The translations under genes and the position numbers were made by a program. Below, piece by piece: positions 1-10,656 of a stretch of 64,000 nt of DNA (position 1 is the stretch's first letter; every line of letters starts with the position of its first letter). The notes below the pieces were generated by a model, which saw nothing but the letters and a program-made list of their open reading frames with translations, was not told the DNA's origin and did not search any database. This DNA comes from Torreya grandis (lineage: Eukaryota > Streptophyta > Pinopsida > Cupressales > Taxaceae), in NCBI GenBank assembly GCA_037957365.1, contig JARHVA010000021.1, forward strand, positions 4,918,001 through 4,982,000, read 5' to 3'.

Positions 1-740
1 CACTGAAAGACCTGTTTCACACTTGTCAAAGAATGCAAAGGTGATGTAATATATGAAAATTGAGCAATAAACTTTCACCAAAACTGTACTGCACCAAGAA
101 AACTTCTAACCTCAGTTGTGTTAGTGGGTGTAGGCCAATTAACAATGACTACCACTTTTGCAGGATCAATTTTCAATTTACCATGTCCTACAATGTAACC
201 CAAGTATATCAAAGAGGTCTTGCCATATTCACATTTTGACATTTTTAGATAAAGTTTTTCCCTTCATAATGCATCCATGACTTTCTTAATGTGGATCACA
301 TGCTCTTCCCAATACTTCCTGAAAATCAATATATCATCTAAGTAAACTATAATAAAATCATCAAGGAATTGTCTATTAACATCATTCATCAATCTCATGA
401 ATGTAGCCGGGGCATTACACAACCTGAAAGACATAACAAGCCATTCAAACAATCCCTATTTTGTTTTTAATGTGGTTTTCCACACATCACTTTCATTTAT
501 TCTTACTTGATGATATCCACTTCTCCAATCCAGCTTAGTGAAATAAATATCATGTTTTAATTGATCCAACAAATCATCAATACGAGGAAGAGGGTAATGA
601 TTCTTAATAGTAATTTTGTTTAAAGCAAAAAAATCAACACACATTTGCCAAGTGCCATCTTTCTTTGGCACCAAAATAATTGGCAAATCAACAGGAGATG
701 AACTTGGACGAATAACACCTCTATCCAATAGATCCATTAC
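1..740 (-). pseudogene. R1 reverse transcriptase relic, cut by window edge
   Basis: The segment 737-456 carries the RT fingers and palm: PIILVPKKDGTWQMCVDF, ALNKITIKNHYPLPRIDDLL and FTKLDWRSGYHQVRI. The segment 452-264 carries CNAPATFMRLMNDV and the active-site YLDD (in IIVYLDDILIF). Downstream of a TGA near 261 the frame goes on through SKCEYGKTSLIYLGYIVG and FLGAVQFW, the thumb and connection to RNase H. In-frame stops lie near 738, 453, 261 and 90. RT would copy the element's RNA into DNA. Parts of RNase H and all of integrase lie outside the window. Confidence 0.9.
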
Positions 741-1574
741 CTATTTTTTGATTTTTTGATTTTCCACCACTGATAACCTGTACATGCCAATGTTAGGGAG
801 AGGAGAATCCTGCAATAGCTGAATTTCATGTTGAACTCCCCTTTTAGGGGGCAAGCCCTTAGGATCCTGAAATACATCATCGTAAGTAGAAATGATTTCA
901 ACCAATTCATTCTTGTGTCTAGGATCACACTTTTCCAAAGCTTGAGAATATTCTTTGTACTTAGACTTAATCAACATGAGACAAAAAGTCTTGCTTGAAT
1001 TAACTAGTCTTTTCATTTGCCCTGCTGTAACCAAGGAAAGACTTGTTTTAATGTGATGTGCTCTAACTATATATTCAATGTCATCCTTAACAAGCAAGTA
1101 CTTATTCTCCTCTCTATAGAAGATTATTTTTCTATCATAAAGATACGGGCTTCCCAAAATAATCCCACATATGTCCAATGGAACAACATCCAACTCAACC
1201 TCATCTACGAACTTGGATGTGATGGCAAACCTTAGCCTACAAGTTTGTGAGACTTGTAGCTTCGCATTGTCACACACCCAACCTAGTGGATAAGGCTTCG
1301 GATGGGGATTGGTTTGTAAGCCTAGCTTCTTAACAACCTCTTTAGAAATTAAATTTGCTTGTGAACCACTATCAAATAGAGTGTCAATCTTAGTATGCTT
1401 TGAAATAACTCTAATGTGGAACAATTCATTTCTTTTCTTATCAACATGCACATAATTATGTTTAGAAGAAGATGCAACATTAGTGCTAGAAACTGAAAGA
1501 GAAAAATCATTATGTAATCCCACAGCTATAATCTTAGTTTCATCACCTGAATCTGAACCTAAGTCCTGAACCAT
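741..1574 (-). pseudogene. R1 retropepsin-like aspartic protease with linker to RT
   Basis: This 277-codon open segment is in frame with gag upstream and RT downstream. The catalytic motif reads LFDSGSQANLIS (D-S-G, as in plant Ty3/gypsy proteases). The second half of the fold is at LDVVPLDICGIILGSPYL, the hydrophobic-G-x-P-x-L signature. The family role is cleavage of the Gag-Pol precursor. The last residues, IGMYRLSVVENQKIKK, belong to the start of RT. A TAG then separates it from the next open segment. Catalytic residues look intact, so the protease itself is the best preserved part of R1. Confidence 0.85.
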
Positions 1575-2618
1575 AGCATTAGCCTTTTTTTTTTTCTTTT
1601 GATACCTCTTAGGCCTTAACTCAGGGTGTAGTTTCCAACACTTAGACTCATCATGATTTTTCTTGCAATGATTACAAAATGGTATTCCTTCTTCTTTTTT
1701 AACAATATAAGTGGATTTCTGTTTACCCTTTCCTAATGAACTTTCCCCTTTGGATTGCTTAACATTAGATTACTTACTTTTTACTTTAGGAAAAGATTCT
1801 TTTGATTATTTTCCTCTAGCCTCTAAATGAGTGGCTTAAACACATACTGCATCTAAATTAGTGGGATTGAACATAAGAATCATATGTCTTAAGTAACTAT
1901 GCAACCCACCTATATATTTTAGCAGTGTTTCTTGTGTCTATAGAGGAACATTCAAAAGTAAAGCTTTTTTCCTAAATTATTGTGTATAATCTTGAACACT
2001 TTGGCCTTTTCCTTGTCTGAAACTTTGCCAATCCATCATGGCTTGTTGCATATAGCCTAAAGGATAGAATTACTTTCTGAGTTCTTCAATAAATTCATTC
2101 CAAGTAGATATCAAGTTACCTTTTTGAAGCTCGACTTCTTTCAACTTACTCTCCCACCAGATGAGAGTTGTGCCTCCCATACGAAGAGTAGCCAAATGAA
2201 TTTTTGACTCATCCCCTGCAATCTTTTGGACCATACAATAAACTTCAATTTGCTTGACCCAATTATCCAACTTTTTAGCATTAACTTCGCCATTAAACAT
2301 TGGTAATTTAAACTTAATATCCAATTTTAGTGAAGGGAGAGATTCCACAATTTTTTTACCGTCATCCGATGAAGAAGGTTTTTCGATTTCTTTACCTTTT
2401 GATTCTCATGAATCACCTTATTTTTCATTCTCGGATTTCCTTTATTTGTCATGGTATAGTTCCTCAACCATGCTTCTCATGTCCATGAAAGCTCGGCAGA
2501 GAGCTTGTTCGGATTCCATTTCTTCTTCGACCATCCTTGAAGCACGCCTTGAACCAATCTCTGGATTATACTCAATGAGTTTTCCTTCACACTTTTGGGA
2601 CTTAGACCTTGTCAACAT
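1575..2618 (-). pseudogene. gag: R1 gag (capsid/nucleocapsid) relic
   Basis: The start is chosen at the ATG at 2618, the first ATG downstream of the primer site, giving MLTRSKSQKCEGK. The clean stretch 2348-2070 (FNGEVNAKKLDNWVKQIEVY, then TLIWWESKL) is the Retrotrans_gag fold of plant Ty3/gypsy elements. Near 1690-1640 lies a nucleocapsid knuckle, CNHCKKNHDESKC. It has three residues instead of four between the second Cys and the His, where family members normally carry a Gly. Nine in-frame stops interrupt the gag, but the frame is kept into protease, including across an 11-A run at 1584-1594. The role would be particle assembly and RNA binding; it is dead here. Confidence 0.8.
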
Positions 2619-2643
2619 ACACTAGCAATCACTATTAAATAAC

Positions 2644-2661
2644 AACCTGGCTCTGATACCA
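2644..2661 (-). promoter_or_regulatory. R1 primer-binding site, initiator tRNA-Met type
   Basis: On the minus strand it reads TGGTATCAGAGCCAGGTT, the standard 18-nt plant site complementary to the 3' end of initiator tRNA-Met. It lies six bases after the LTR end (CAAATCA) and upstream of the gag ATG. It fixes both the orientation and the inner LTR boundary. Confidence 0.95.
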
Positions 2662-3112
2662 AAAATCTGATTTGTAAACTGAAAATGCAAGTGTGGCAAA
2701 TTCGAACAACTCACTTTTGCATTTAAAAGATCTTTCTATTTTCTGACTTTTTCTTTAAATTTTGAATAAAGAAATCACAACCAGAATTAAAAATGAAGAT
2801 CAAAATTATAAATCAGTAGATAAAAATTAGAAGAAATCACTAGCAAATTGATAGCGAAGTTCAGCTTCAATAGCCTACGTCTCCGGGTCCATTCGAAGTG
2901 AGGACCATTATCATTAATTTTGTGCAACAAATGGCTTCCAAAATCAATACAAGTCTTCAATTCACCTTCTCTACTCTCTGCTTTCCTGTAAATATATCTC
3001 TTAGACCTAAAAATAATGGCCCAAGGCCGTATAAAGCAAAAATAAGACTCTAATCTTCTTAAAACTCCTTACACATTCGGCTTTCTGTGTCTATTCAAGT
3101 AAAATTTAGTCC

Positions 3113-3121
3113 TTTTTATAA
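3113..3121 (-). promoter_or_regulatory. R1 LTR TATA box
   Basis: TTATAAAAA on the minus strand, about 450 bases upstream of the LTR/primer-site junction, which is a normal place for the U3/R border of a gypsy LTR. Confidence 0.5.
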
Positions 3122-3126
3122 CACTT

Positions 3127-3290
3127 CAACCTCTGTGGCTGAAGTGGTCAAGGCATTAACCTTTTGGGTGGCAGGTCAAAGGTTCAAAACCACCGGCCAC
3201 CTTTGTAGGCGCTTGGGATGAGAGAAAAGGTCAGCTTCCTCCTTGTTTTTGGTGCGCTTTGACTTGTTTTGTCCCACATTTATTGGGAAT
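3127..3290 (+). repeat. tRNA-derived SINE-like block (pol III A and B boxes)
   Basis: The A box TGGCTGAAGTGG (3136-3147) fits the TRGYNNARNNGG consensus at every position. The B box GGTTCAAAACC (3181-3191) fits GWTCRANNC, and the 33-base gap is that of a tRNA. The T-arm does not pair beyond two bases, so this is not a working tRNA; the A-box side resembles tRNA-Leu/Ser. No flanking duplication or tail was found. It may be a SINE captured in the R1 U3. Confidence 0.45.
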
Positions 3291-3399
3291 TCAATTTTTA
3301 ATGCTTAAAATAGACAAGTTTGTTTCCCTTTCAAATGCTTAAGAGGGACATGTCCTCTGAATCCAACCCTTCCAGGACACCATACTAGTTATACAAAAA

Positions 3400-4480
3400 A
3401 TGCCCACTATTGTCATTTAATAATTCATATTGTTTCCTCAAGTCAGTGTCAACTAGAAACTCTCCTTCCTCCACCTCATCATTCCTCCTAGGAGGGCTAT
3501 GAGAGCATTTGAGTAGATCTTGTCAAGAAGGAAGTGGAAAAAAGGTGACCTATGAGTATGAGAATTTGGGAGAGCTGGGCATAGAGGTCTTAAGACCTTG
3601 AGACAAAACATTTTCAGCCAGAAGGGTGTTAAACACTATGAGCTTTTCAACCAATTTTTGGGCTTCAACCGACAAGGGCACTTTTTCAATAAGAGCCTGC
3701 TCTTATAGGCCAATGCTCGAGGATAGCTTGCCGCCTTTGGGGGTAGCAGTCATGTTAGATACGTTGGGATGTGAATTATTTTTCCCTATCATCATCCATC
3801 CATCTTCAATTGGTTTTTTTATAGCCTCAAGAGAGGACTTGGGTGGTGAGGATGAGTGGTTGGCCAAATTATTATGAGCTAACTGAAGGGGATAATTTTG
3901 TATCTTATAGTCTGTGGCTTGGTAGCAAAAACAAGTATTAGGCAAGTTGATATATAGGATTCATTGAGAGTGCCTCACATCCCCGACTTGGATTTCCACA
4001 CACTCTTTGAGATCTTGGGATATGTCTACTTCTACATAGACCCTTTTTTTCAATCTAGCAAAGTAGAACCAGTTTTATTCATGACAAACCACACAATCTA
4101 TGGTGGATATTATTTTGTGAATAAATTACTAGCATGGGAGTGGGAGGCCTAGGAATTCAACCCAAATTGGGACTTTAAGAGTAGTTTGTTGTGAGACTAC
4201 AAAGTCTTGTGTCTAGGGGGAGAGGACTATGAGTGAGTTCCTGACATACCAAGTGACAGATTTATGGAAAATTCCTCCAGCATGGGTCAGGTTAGAGAAG
4301 CAGAAGAGGAAAAACCCTTAGTCATGTTTTGGATGATCTTGAACTTGATGCCATGAGATGCCTAGTGAGTTTGAACCCAAGAGCGTAGCATAATTTCAGA
4401 GGAGTTCTCCACACAAAATAACCTATTAATAAAAATTTCTCTAACCATTGGCATGCATAATTAAATTTGGGAATAGGTAG
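3400..4480 (-). pseudogene. LINE ORF1 relic (DUF4283 plus CCHC knuckle)
   Basis: Minus-strand pieces in shifting frames give SWVQTH then ASHGIKFKIIQNMTKGF (near 4390-4290), VPIWVEFLGLPLPC (near 4180-4135), RVYVEVDISQDLKECVEI (near 4045-3990) and LPNTCFCYQATDYKIQNYP (near 3940-3890). This order, the PIWV-LPGLP-like motif and the terminal knuckle are those of plant L1-type ORF1 proteins, which bind the LINE RNA. The knuckle has lost its His and last Cys (both now Tyr). A charged tail follows to about 3400. No endonuclease or RT (ORF2) follows, because R1's LTR starts there. There are many stops and frameshifts. Confidence 0.75.
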
Positions 4481-5725
4481 TATGACATCAGGTTCCAAAA
4501 CAATACCTTATGGTATACTTTCAAGACAAAATTCCTCAAGTGCTTATAGGGGGCCATTGCTTGGTGCTCCTTCATTCTTTTCCATAGTTCAAATAGTCAA
4601 GATAGAATGGGGGGAGGACATTATAAAGACAGCCTCACCTGAATGTGAGAAACCCTAAACAACAATTAATGCTAAGTACCGTAGGTGCTTAAGGTCATGG
4701 TATGAACCAAGGTTGGACAAGCGAGGAACCAAGGGCCAACTTAATGGCATGCATGGAGAAAACCCTCGCAGAGCAAAAACTTCTACAAATTGGATCGAAT
4801 CATCGTTCATGATGTTTTAATTATTGTTAAACTTCAACAAGGTGGGAGATTTCATACTTTCCAAGTCCAACTAGAAAGGGATTATTGTATGAATAGTTTG
4901 TAGATAAAACCTTGACTACTTGTTGTTATAAAGACTATTTGTGATGTAATTGAGTGAATTTTGTAATGGAAAATTTGATATGGTGTAAGGACCATATGTA
5001 GACAACATAGAGAGGCAATTGGTGTTGCTTAAATTTTTATCTTCCTATCATGTATGTTTAATTGAGAGATTATAGGATTTGGCTTGCAGAGAGGTGAAAT
5101 GGTTTAACAACATTATGATGAAAATATGGGTCAAATTTGAGTTGGTGAGGATTAAGGCTGAAATGTTAACCTATTTTTGTTATGATGCCTATGTTCAAAG
5201 CTCAACTATAAAGAACTCACAGTTACATCTTACCAAAAGATATTTTATATATCTGTAAATGGTAAAGGCTCAAATTTTCTTAACACATAGATTTTGTCAC
5301 TTTGTTGCAATCCTTTGCATCCATTTTGTGAGATAACAGGTCTTTAATTTAGTAGCACACTAGACTGGCAGTGGAGGACATGCCACTGAGCAACATTAGT
5401 GTAACAATGCTTTTATTATGAATGCACATTGTAAAATCAAAATTGATGCATTTTTGTTGCACGTCTGTGACTTCACCATTGCCAATAGAAAATAGAAAAT
5501 CTCAAGAGTAAGTAAAGCTAATTACAAGGTAGAGTGTGCTCTCCAAGATTGAATCCAAACTTATGCATGTAGTTGCATATGTGGTTCAGAAAGGGTAAAA
5601 AACCAAAGTCGTGATGCTTCCTGCCATCACCACCATCATGCAAGCTAAAGTCAACTCCACCTATCTCTGCCTTGTTGTCATCTATGACAGTCAACTCCAC
5701 CAACTAACAAGCATTAAAATAACAT
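4481..5725. other. AT-rich interval, no gene seen
   Basis: The first few hundred bases next to the LINE relic may be its 5' leader. Beyond about 4800 I see only short chance ORFs and no repeat structure. A 61-codon minus-strand ORF at 5518-5703 has no recognisable motif. Confidence 0.5.
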
Positions 5726-5995
5726 CTAAAGATGTCGAGATGAATCTTAGGTTTGCTTTCCCCAGTAGAAATGCCTTCGATGTAATTAATAATTTTATTA
5801 ATTTTTTTATTTGTGTTAGATTGTTTCAACGTAGTTATATTATTGTGTTGCATGATCTAAAGATGTCAAGACGAATCCTAGGTTTGTTTTCCCTAGTAGA
5901 ATTGCCTCCAGTGCAATCAATAATTTTATTATGTTTTTATTAAAAAAATTATCCATGTTAGATGGTTTTAAATTAGTTGTATTATTGTGTTGTGT
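5726..5995. repeat. two-copy tandem direct repeat, ~131-bp unit
   Basis: Copy 1 starts at 5726 and copy 2 at 5857, both opening with CTAAAGATGTC. They stay alignable through TTAGGTTTG, the AATAATTTTATTA stretch, and TTGTATTATTGTGTTG near the end. Copy 2 has an extra A/T-rich insertion in its second half. Confidence 0.8.
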
Positions 5996-6830
5996 TAAAA
6001 AAAGGGTCCAAATTTTATTGTATACTTATGATTTTAAGGAATTTTTTATTAAAATTTTCAACTTTGTAAGAAAGAATAACTTTAGTATGAAAATTAAATT
6101 TAAAGCTAAATATCTCATATAACAATCAAATAGATATAGAATTTATGGTTGTTCATTAATTGTTAATGTTTATCGAACATTGCATTCTATCACTAAACTT
6201 TATTTTACAGGGAGTCTCTATTTCTTAAGAATTCCATCATGAAATATATAACTAGCAGTTGCACTTTATGTTGCAAAGGATGTGGGAATTAAAATCTGTT
6301 TATGTTATTATTTATTGTAATTTGTTATTTATTTAATATATTTAAGTGAGTTTTTATTTCCATATATTATTGTAGACATCTCAAAAAAGTGTATTTATTT
6401 AGTATTATTTTTTGAATGATAGTGAATTTGTCTATCTACGAGTAATTTGGTTTAAATTAAGTGTTATTCAATCGTTATGCCAACTTGTGAATGTGAAACC
6501 ATGTTTGTTATAATTATTTATGGGTTTTTATGCTCATGTTCAAACTAGCCATGCAATTCTAATACATGTCAAAATCATTTGTATAGTCATGTAAGTTTGG
6601 TTTTTGTCCCCATTTTAACTATAGAGCCTATCTACCCCTTTTTATCTTTCTCATTTCTAACAAGTTAGAAGTCAGCATATGCTTGAATATTTCCAAAGTT
6701 TAAATTCAAGCCACTTATAAATAGACAATTGATTTATTTCATTTTACCATCGAGAATTCTCAAGCACATTCAAGCCAATCTCATTTCCTAACTAGCATTA
6801 TTATTGAACACTCTTAGAGCATTTGTTAAA
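5996..6830. other. AT-rich interval, nothing recognised
   Basis: No open frame beyond chance length and no terminal-repeat pair was found by eye. Confidence 0.4.
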
Positions 6831-6831
6831 G

Positions 6832-7342
6832 TTATCTTTGTTATGTGATTCCCATTTATTTACATCTTTGTTATCTTTGTACGGTCTAACTATTAGAGGG
6901 CTAAGTTTTTTATTATTAGTAAATGATTTTTTAGAACCTGAACCTATGAACTAGAATGCTTTTGACTGGAGATCTATGAACTAGTCGAGGACACAAACGA
7001 GTGCCCCAAATGTCCCTTAAAACCATCACAACAACCACCAAAGGCCCTACAAACATCATCACGACCACCACAAACCCTATAGACATCACCATAGCCACTA
7101 TGAGCCCCACAAAAAACTCCATGAGCCACTATGAGCCTCACAAATATATCCATTGGCCATAACTAGCCTAACATGTTGTCGAAATTTGAACCTAGGTGGG
7201 GCTAGACACAACCAAGCCACTTTAACCAATTTACCTGCATCTCATTGGCAACTATTAGAGAGCTGAGTTATCTTTATTTTGTGATTCCTATTTATAAGCA
7301 TCTTTGTTATCTTTGTAAGATCTAACTATTAGAGGGTTAGTT
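6832..7342. repeat. tandem ~75-bp repeat pair split by S1
   Basis: The block 6832-6905 (from TTATCTTTG to the S1 target site) recurs at 7268-7342 with about one change in eight. If S1 and one target copy are removed, the two blocks become directly adjacent, so this was a tandem duplication before the SINE landed. Confidence 0.75.
6906..7249 (-). mobile_element. S1: tRNA-derived SINE with 18-bp target duplication
   Basis: The minus strand carries an A box, TGGTTAAAGTGG (7217-7228, perfect fit to TRGYNNARNNGG), and a B box, AGGTTCAAATTTC (7181-7193, one mismatch in the core). It ends in an A-rich tail (AATAATAAAAAA). It is flanked by AACTATTAGAGGGCTAAG (6888-6905) and the same 18-mer with two changes (7250-7267). 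Terminal A-tract, long target duplication and 344-bp length are typical of plant SINEs. The A-to-B gap (23 bases) is shorter than in a tRNA, so the head is diverged or deleted. It has no coding capacity and would depend on LINE enzymes. Confidence 0.75.
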
Positions 7343-8880
7343 AGTTGACACGAGTCACTTAAACCTTAGTGTAATCCCCTAAACAAATCCTTGCCCATTT
7401 TCAAATCTGTAAGAGTTGCAATGCATTAAATTAGGGTAATTAAACAAAAGAGCATAAGCAAATGAATAAGAACGGTGAATCATTTTACAGGAACAATTAA
7501 TGAACACGAGCCTTTGTACGGTCCTTGAAGCGTATCATGATCACTTGTACGATCATGGCAATAGTTTTAGAACATATCTAAATTTTGATATTATAATATT
7601 TATCCAACTTCGTATCACTAAAATCATTCGATTTTTTGCTTGTAATTTTATCCCTTCCTTGATATAAAAAAAATTGACACAATTTATGTCATCATTAATG
7701 ACACCAATTAATATTTATTTGATATGGATATAAAATATAAAAAATATAGAAAAAAATGGGGTTTTGAAAATTGATGTAAAATTCACTTTAGGATTTTCTT
7801 AAATCAGAAAAATTTACATCAAAATTTAATTTAAAAAAAAATTGTGTCCATTACGAAAAATTCAAAATTTGAACAAGTTTTTTTAATGAAGTTAGTGAGT
7901 GTGTAAAAGGTGTGCATCAATATGTGTGCTAAGTTTTTTTTAGCATTAGGAATTAACTTTATATTGTAGCTCCAGAGTTTGACACCATTTATGTCAGAAT
8001 TTATAAAAAATGGATAAACAGATAATGGTGCTTGTTGTCACACTTTGCATCAAAAATTAAAAAAATAATATTAAATTATTTTTTAGTCGATTAATTACAT
8101 AACATAAGTGAATCTTGTTTTTATTGTTAATTTTAGATGATGATAATAGAAATGATGTTAATGATGACAATTTTAGTAACTCGTCAATAATATTTTTAAA
8201 AAATAATATGCATAAAGGAATGCACTTAAGAAATTAAAAACATAATATCTACAATCAACAACTTTCAATTACCAAAACAAATGTATAACAATTAAATGAA
8301 TTTAAAAAACTATATTTTATTGTGTATACATTTGAATTAAGTGTTATAAATCAACTAACACTTATTAAACATCAACATCAAGTAAAGTTTTAGTTAAAAT
8401 TATATTATACTTATTATAAAAATCAATCAAAGTTATTGTTTAAAATTTTGGTCCAATTATCGTTCTCCATATTATCATGATCATAGTTATCAACATTGAC
8501 ATCATCGTCATCATTACCATTATCAAAGTTGTAATGATCTTAAAAATCAGCTTCTTTTAAATTAATCTTCTTTTCAACAAAATTCATTTATTGCAAAACA
8601 TATGGATTTGTTAAATTTTTCAAATACAATTTTCTCAAAAAATAAACTCAAACTTAATCTATTTTATTTTATTTTTGATATAAAGTATTAAAAAGCTCAA
8701 TTAAAAAAGAAATAATTACTTATAGTTTTTTGTTGTATCAATGACTTGCACAAAGGCATTTCAATTTTATCTCATTTCCACCTCAATGTGGTCTTGTAGT
8801 GGTGCCATATATTGAGTTTTTTTGGAAAATGGGAAAATAAAATATTTTAAAAAACTTTAACAGTAAACTAAGAACTAACA

Positions 8881-8929
<49 letters not shown>

Positions 8930-10241
8930 AATGATAAATTGACACAATTTAATTTTTTTAATGAAAATATCTTTTTTTTACGTAGGTATGCGCTCAAATA
9001 TTTTGTATTGATTAAATATTACGAATAAATATTATATTACACAATTAAAATAAAAATTACAAAAATATAATAGATTCAGGGACGAGAGATTATTAAACTT
9101 ATAAAATTGGTCGAGACTTCTTTTAAGCCTTTTTGGCATGTACAATGCGTAACCAGGGTCTTTTCAACCATTTTCATTGTTGATTTTAAATACCTAAATT
9201 TGTTTTTCATTTTCATCTTTGTTCTTCTTATTATTCATCCATTTTTCTGTAAGTTTGCCCTTGATTGTTTTAACGTGCATCCCTTAACCTCCTAAGGGTA
9301 TCTCTCATTATATGGAGTGTTTTATTATGTATGATGACTTCTCCATAAAATAGTACCATTCTAGCATAGGTAATGTTTTGTGATCATGGGGAGAATCTTT
9401 TTAATCTCTCTTTGTGATTGATAGTGTTCCTAATCACTTATCTCAATTGAGCTAGAAAAATATCAACTTTATTTTTCCACGTATCACAATAAATTTTAAA
9501 CAAGTACATTTTTTCTCTCTTTTGAGCTTATGTGGTAATCTATGGGAATGGTATACAGTGGTGAGGGTTCGGATTTGAGAATGGAGCTCATCATCTTTCT
9601 TAATATCATCTAAAAGATTTGATCTGTAGGATATATTATCCAATTTTTTAAGGGTTTATGGGTGGTTTTTAAAAACTTTAAAGCAATGGCCTCATTCAAA
9701 AATAGAATATCCTATAACAAGGGTAAAATGGCATCTCAATTTGTTTTTTAAACCATATGGCTACATATTTCAAAAAAAAAAGGGACAAAAAGATTAAATG
9801 AATAGTAAAATCCTTTTTTGCATCCTCGTTTTCCAAAATTTGCTCATATCATTCATTTGTATTCCATGTTTAGTTCTCTCTTCCTTTCCTTTTTCATTTT
9901 CCCATATAATTTTTTTTATGCTATGTCAATAACCTATGGTTTGTATCGGGATATGTGTGGTCAACTCGTGGCTAGCATATCCATTAACTTAGTCATATGA
10001 TAATTTTTATATGTTTGTATTGGTAGTAGGGTCAACTTATGGAATATCCATAGCTTAAGTAGGGTATATATAGAAGGTAGGGGTTAGTATTGAATAATCA
10101 TATTACAAATTCTATTTTTATCGTAAGGTTGTGGAGGTTACCCTTTCAAAATGGCTCAGTTATATATTTTAATATTATGCTCTTATTTCAATCACATTAT
10201 GATATATTGTTGTGATTTTACTTAATTAGTTTAGTAATTCA
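7343..10241. other. very AT-rich interval, possible 5' LTR of N1 at its right end
   Basis: No gene is supported. A minus-strand stretch near 8565-8440 reads as an acidic Asp/Asn-rich run (NGNDDDDVNVDNYDHDN), possibly the tail of a lost ORF. A short inverted repeat (TTGATGTAAAATT and AATTTACATCAA) sits near 7770-7830. The last part may be the 5' LTR of N1: a TATA-like GTATATATAG near 10060-10070 and an end ...ATTCA at 10241 just before the degraded primer site. The left LTR edge was not found. Confidence 0.35.
8884..8926. repeat. (TA)n microsatellite
   Basis: About 21 uninterrupted TA dinucleotides. Confidence 0.95.
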
Positions 10242-10249
10242 ATTAAAAG

Positions 10250-10261
10250 TGATATTAGAAT
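10250..10261 (+). promoter_or_regulatory. degraded N1 primer-binding site (initiator tRNA-Met type)
   Basis: TGATATTAGAAT differs from the standard TGGTATCAGAGC at four positions, all transitions (two G to A, two C to T). It lies eight bases after a CA end and far upstream of the first gag motif, with N2 in between. Plausible but not certain. Confidence 0.4.
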
Positions 10262-10656
10262 TTTCATTGTGGAAATAGAGTGGTGGAAACCCATATATTG
10301 AAGAATCACCTATATCTCATAAATTGTTACAAAATTTTCCAATTTTTTAGTAAAATTTGAAGAGTTATTCAAGAAAGATAAAATCCAATTTTCAGCATCT
10401 TGTGATTAATTTTTAGCAAGTTAAATTGTTTTTTAAGATTTTTCATAAATTTACTTTGCATATTGTAATTTTTAAAACTATTATAATTTATTTAAATTTT
10501 TAGAAATACTGCAAAAATATAGAGAGGGTGTATTCTTTGAAGTTTTAGATTTGAGGACAACCTCTGTTTGAAACCATCTAGTCAAAGTTTGGTCAAATGT
10601 GAAAATAAAAAAAATTACTATCAAGCCTCAGTACGTGTTTAAGCCTAAAGTGTATG

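Larger units (their letters stand above)
1..3350 (-). mobile_element. R1: 5' part of a Ty3/gypsy LTR retrotransposon, truncated by the window edge
   Basis: Read on the minus strand, the order is 5' LTR, primer-binding site, gag with a CCHC knuckle, protease and reverse transcriptase. The rest of pol and the 3' LTR lie beyond base 1. The LTR's inner end (base 2668) and the primer site are clear. Its outer end is not, so 3350 is only an estimate between the LTR TATA box and the LINE relic. Gag to RT reads in one frame from base 2618 to base 1 with about 13 in-frame stops and no frameshift. Confidence 0.85.
2668..3350 (-). repeat. R1 5' LTR (outer boundary uncertain)
   Basis: The inner end is TG at 2668 on the plus strand (CA on the minus strand), six bases from the primer site. 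A minus-strand TATA box, TTATAAAAA, lies at 3113-3121, so U3 is above it and R/U5 below. U3 contains the tRNA-like block described separately. I could not find a matching outer terminus or target duplication. The 3' LTR is outside the window, so the length is unknown. Confidence 0.6.

Noticed and set aside
3136..3195. a tRNA-Leu/Ser gene
   Set aside because: A and B boxes fit, but the T-arm and acceptor stem do not pair, so it is a tRNA-derived repeat.
9107..10000. 60-62 codon ORFs as small genes
   Set aside because: Phe/Ile/Tyr-rich chains typical of random AT-rich DNA, without supporting signals.
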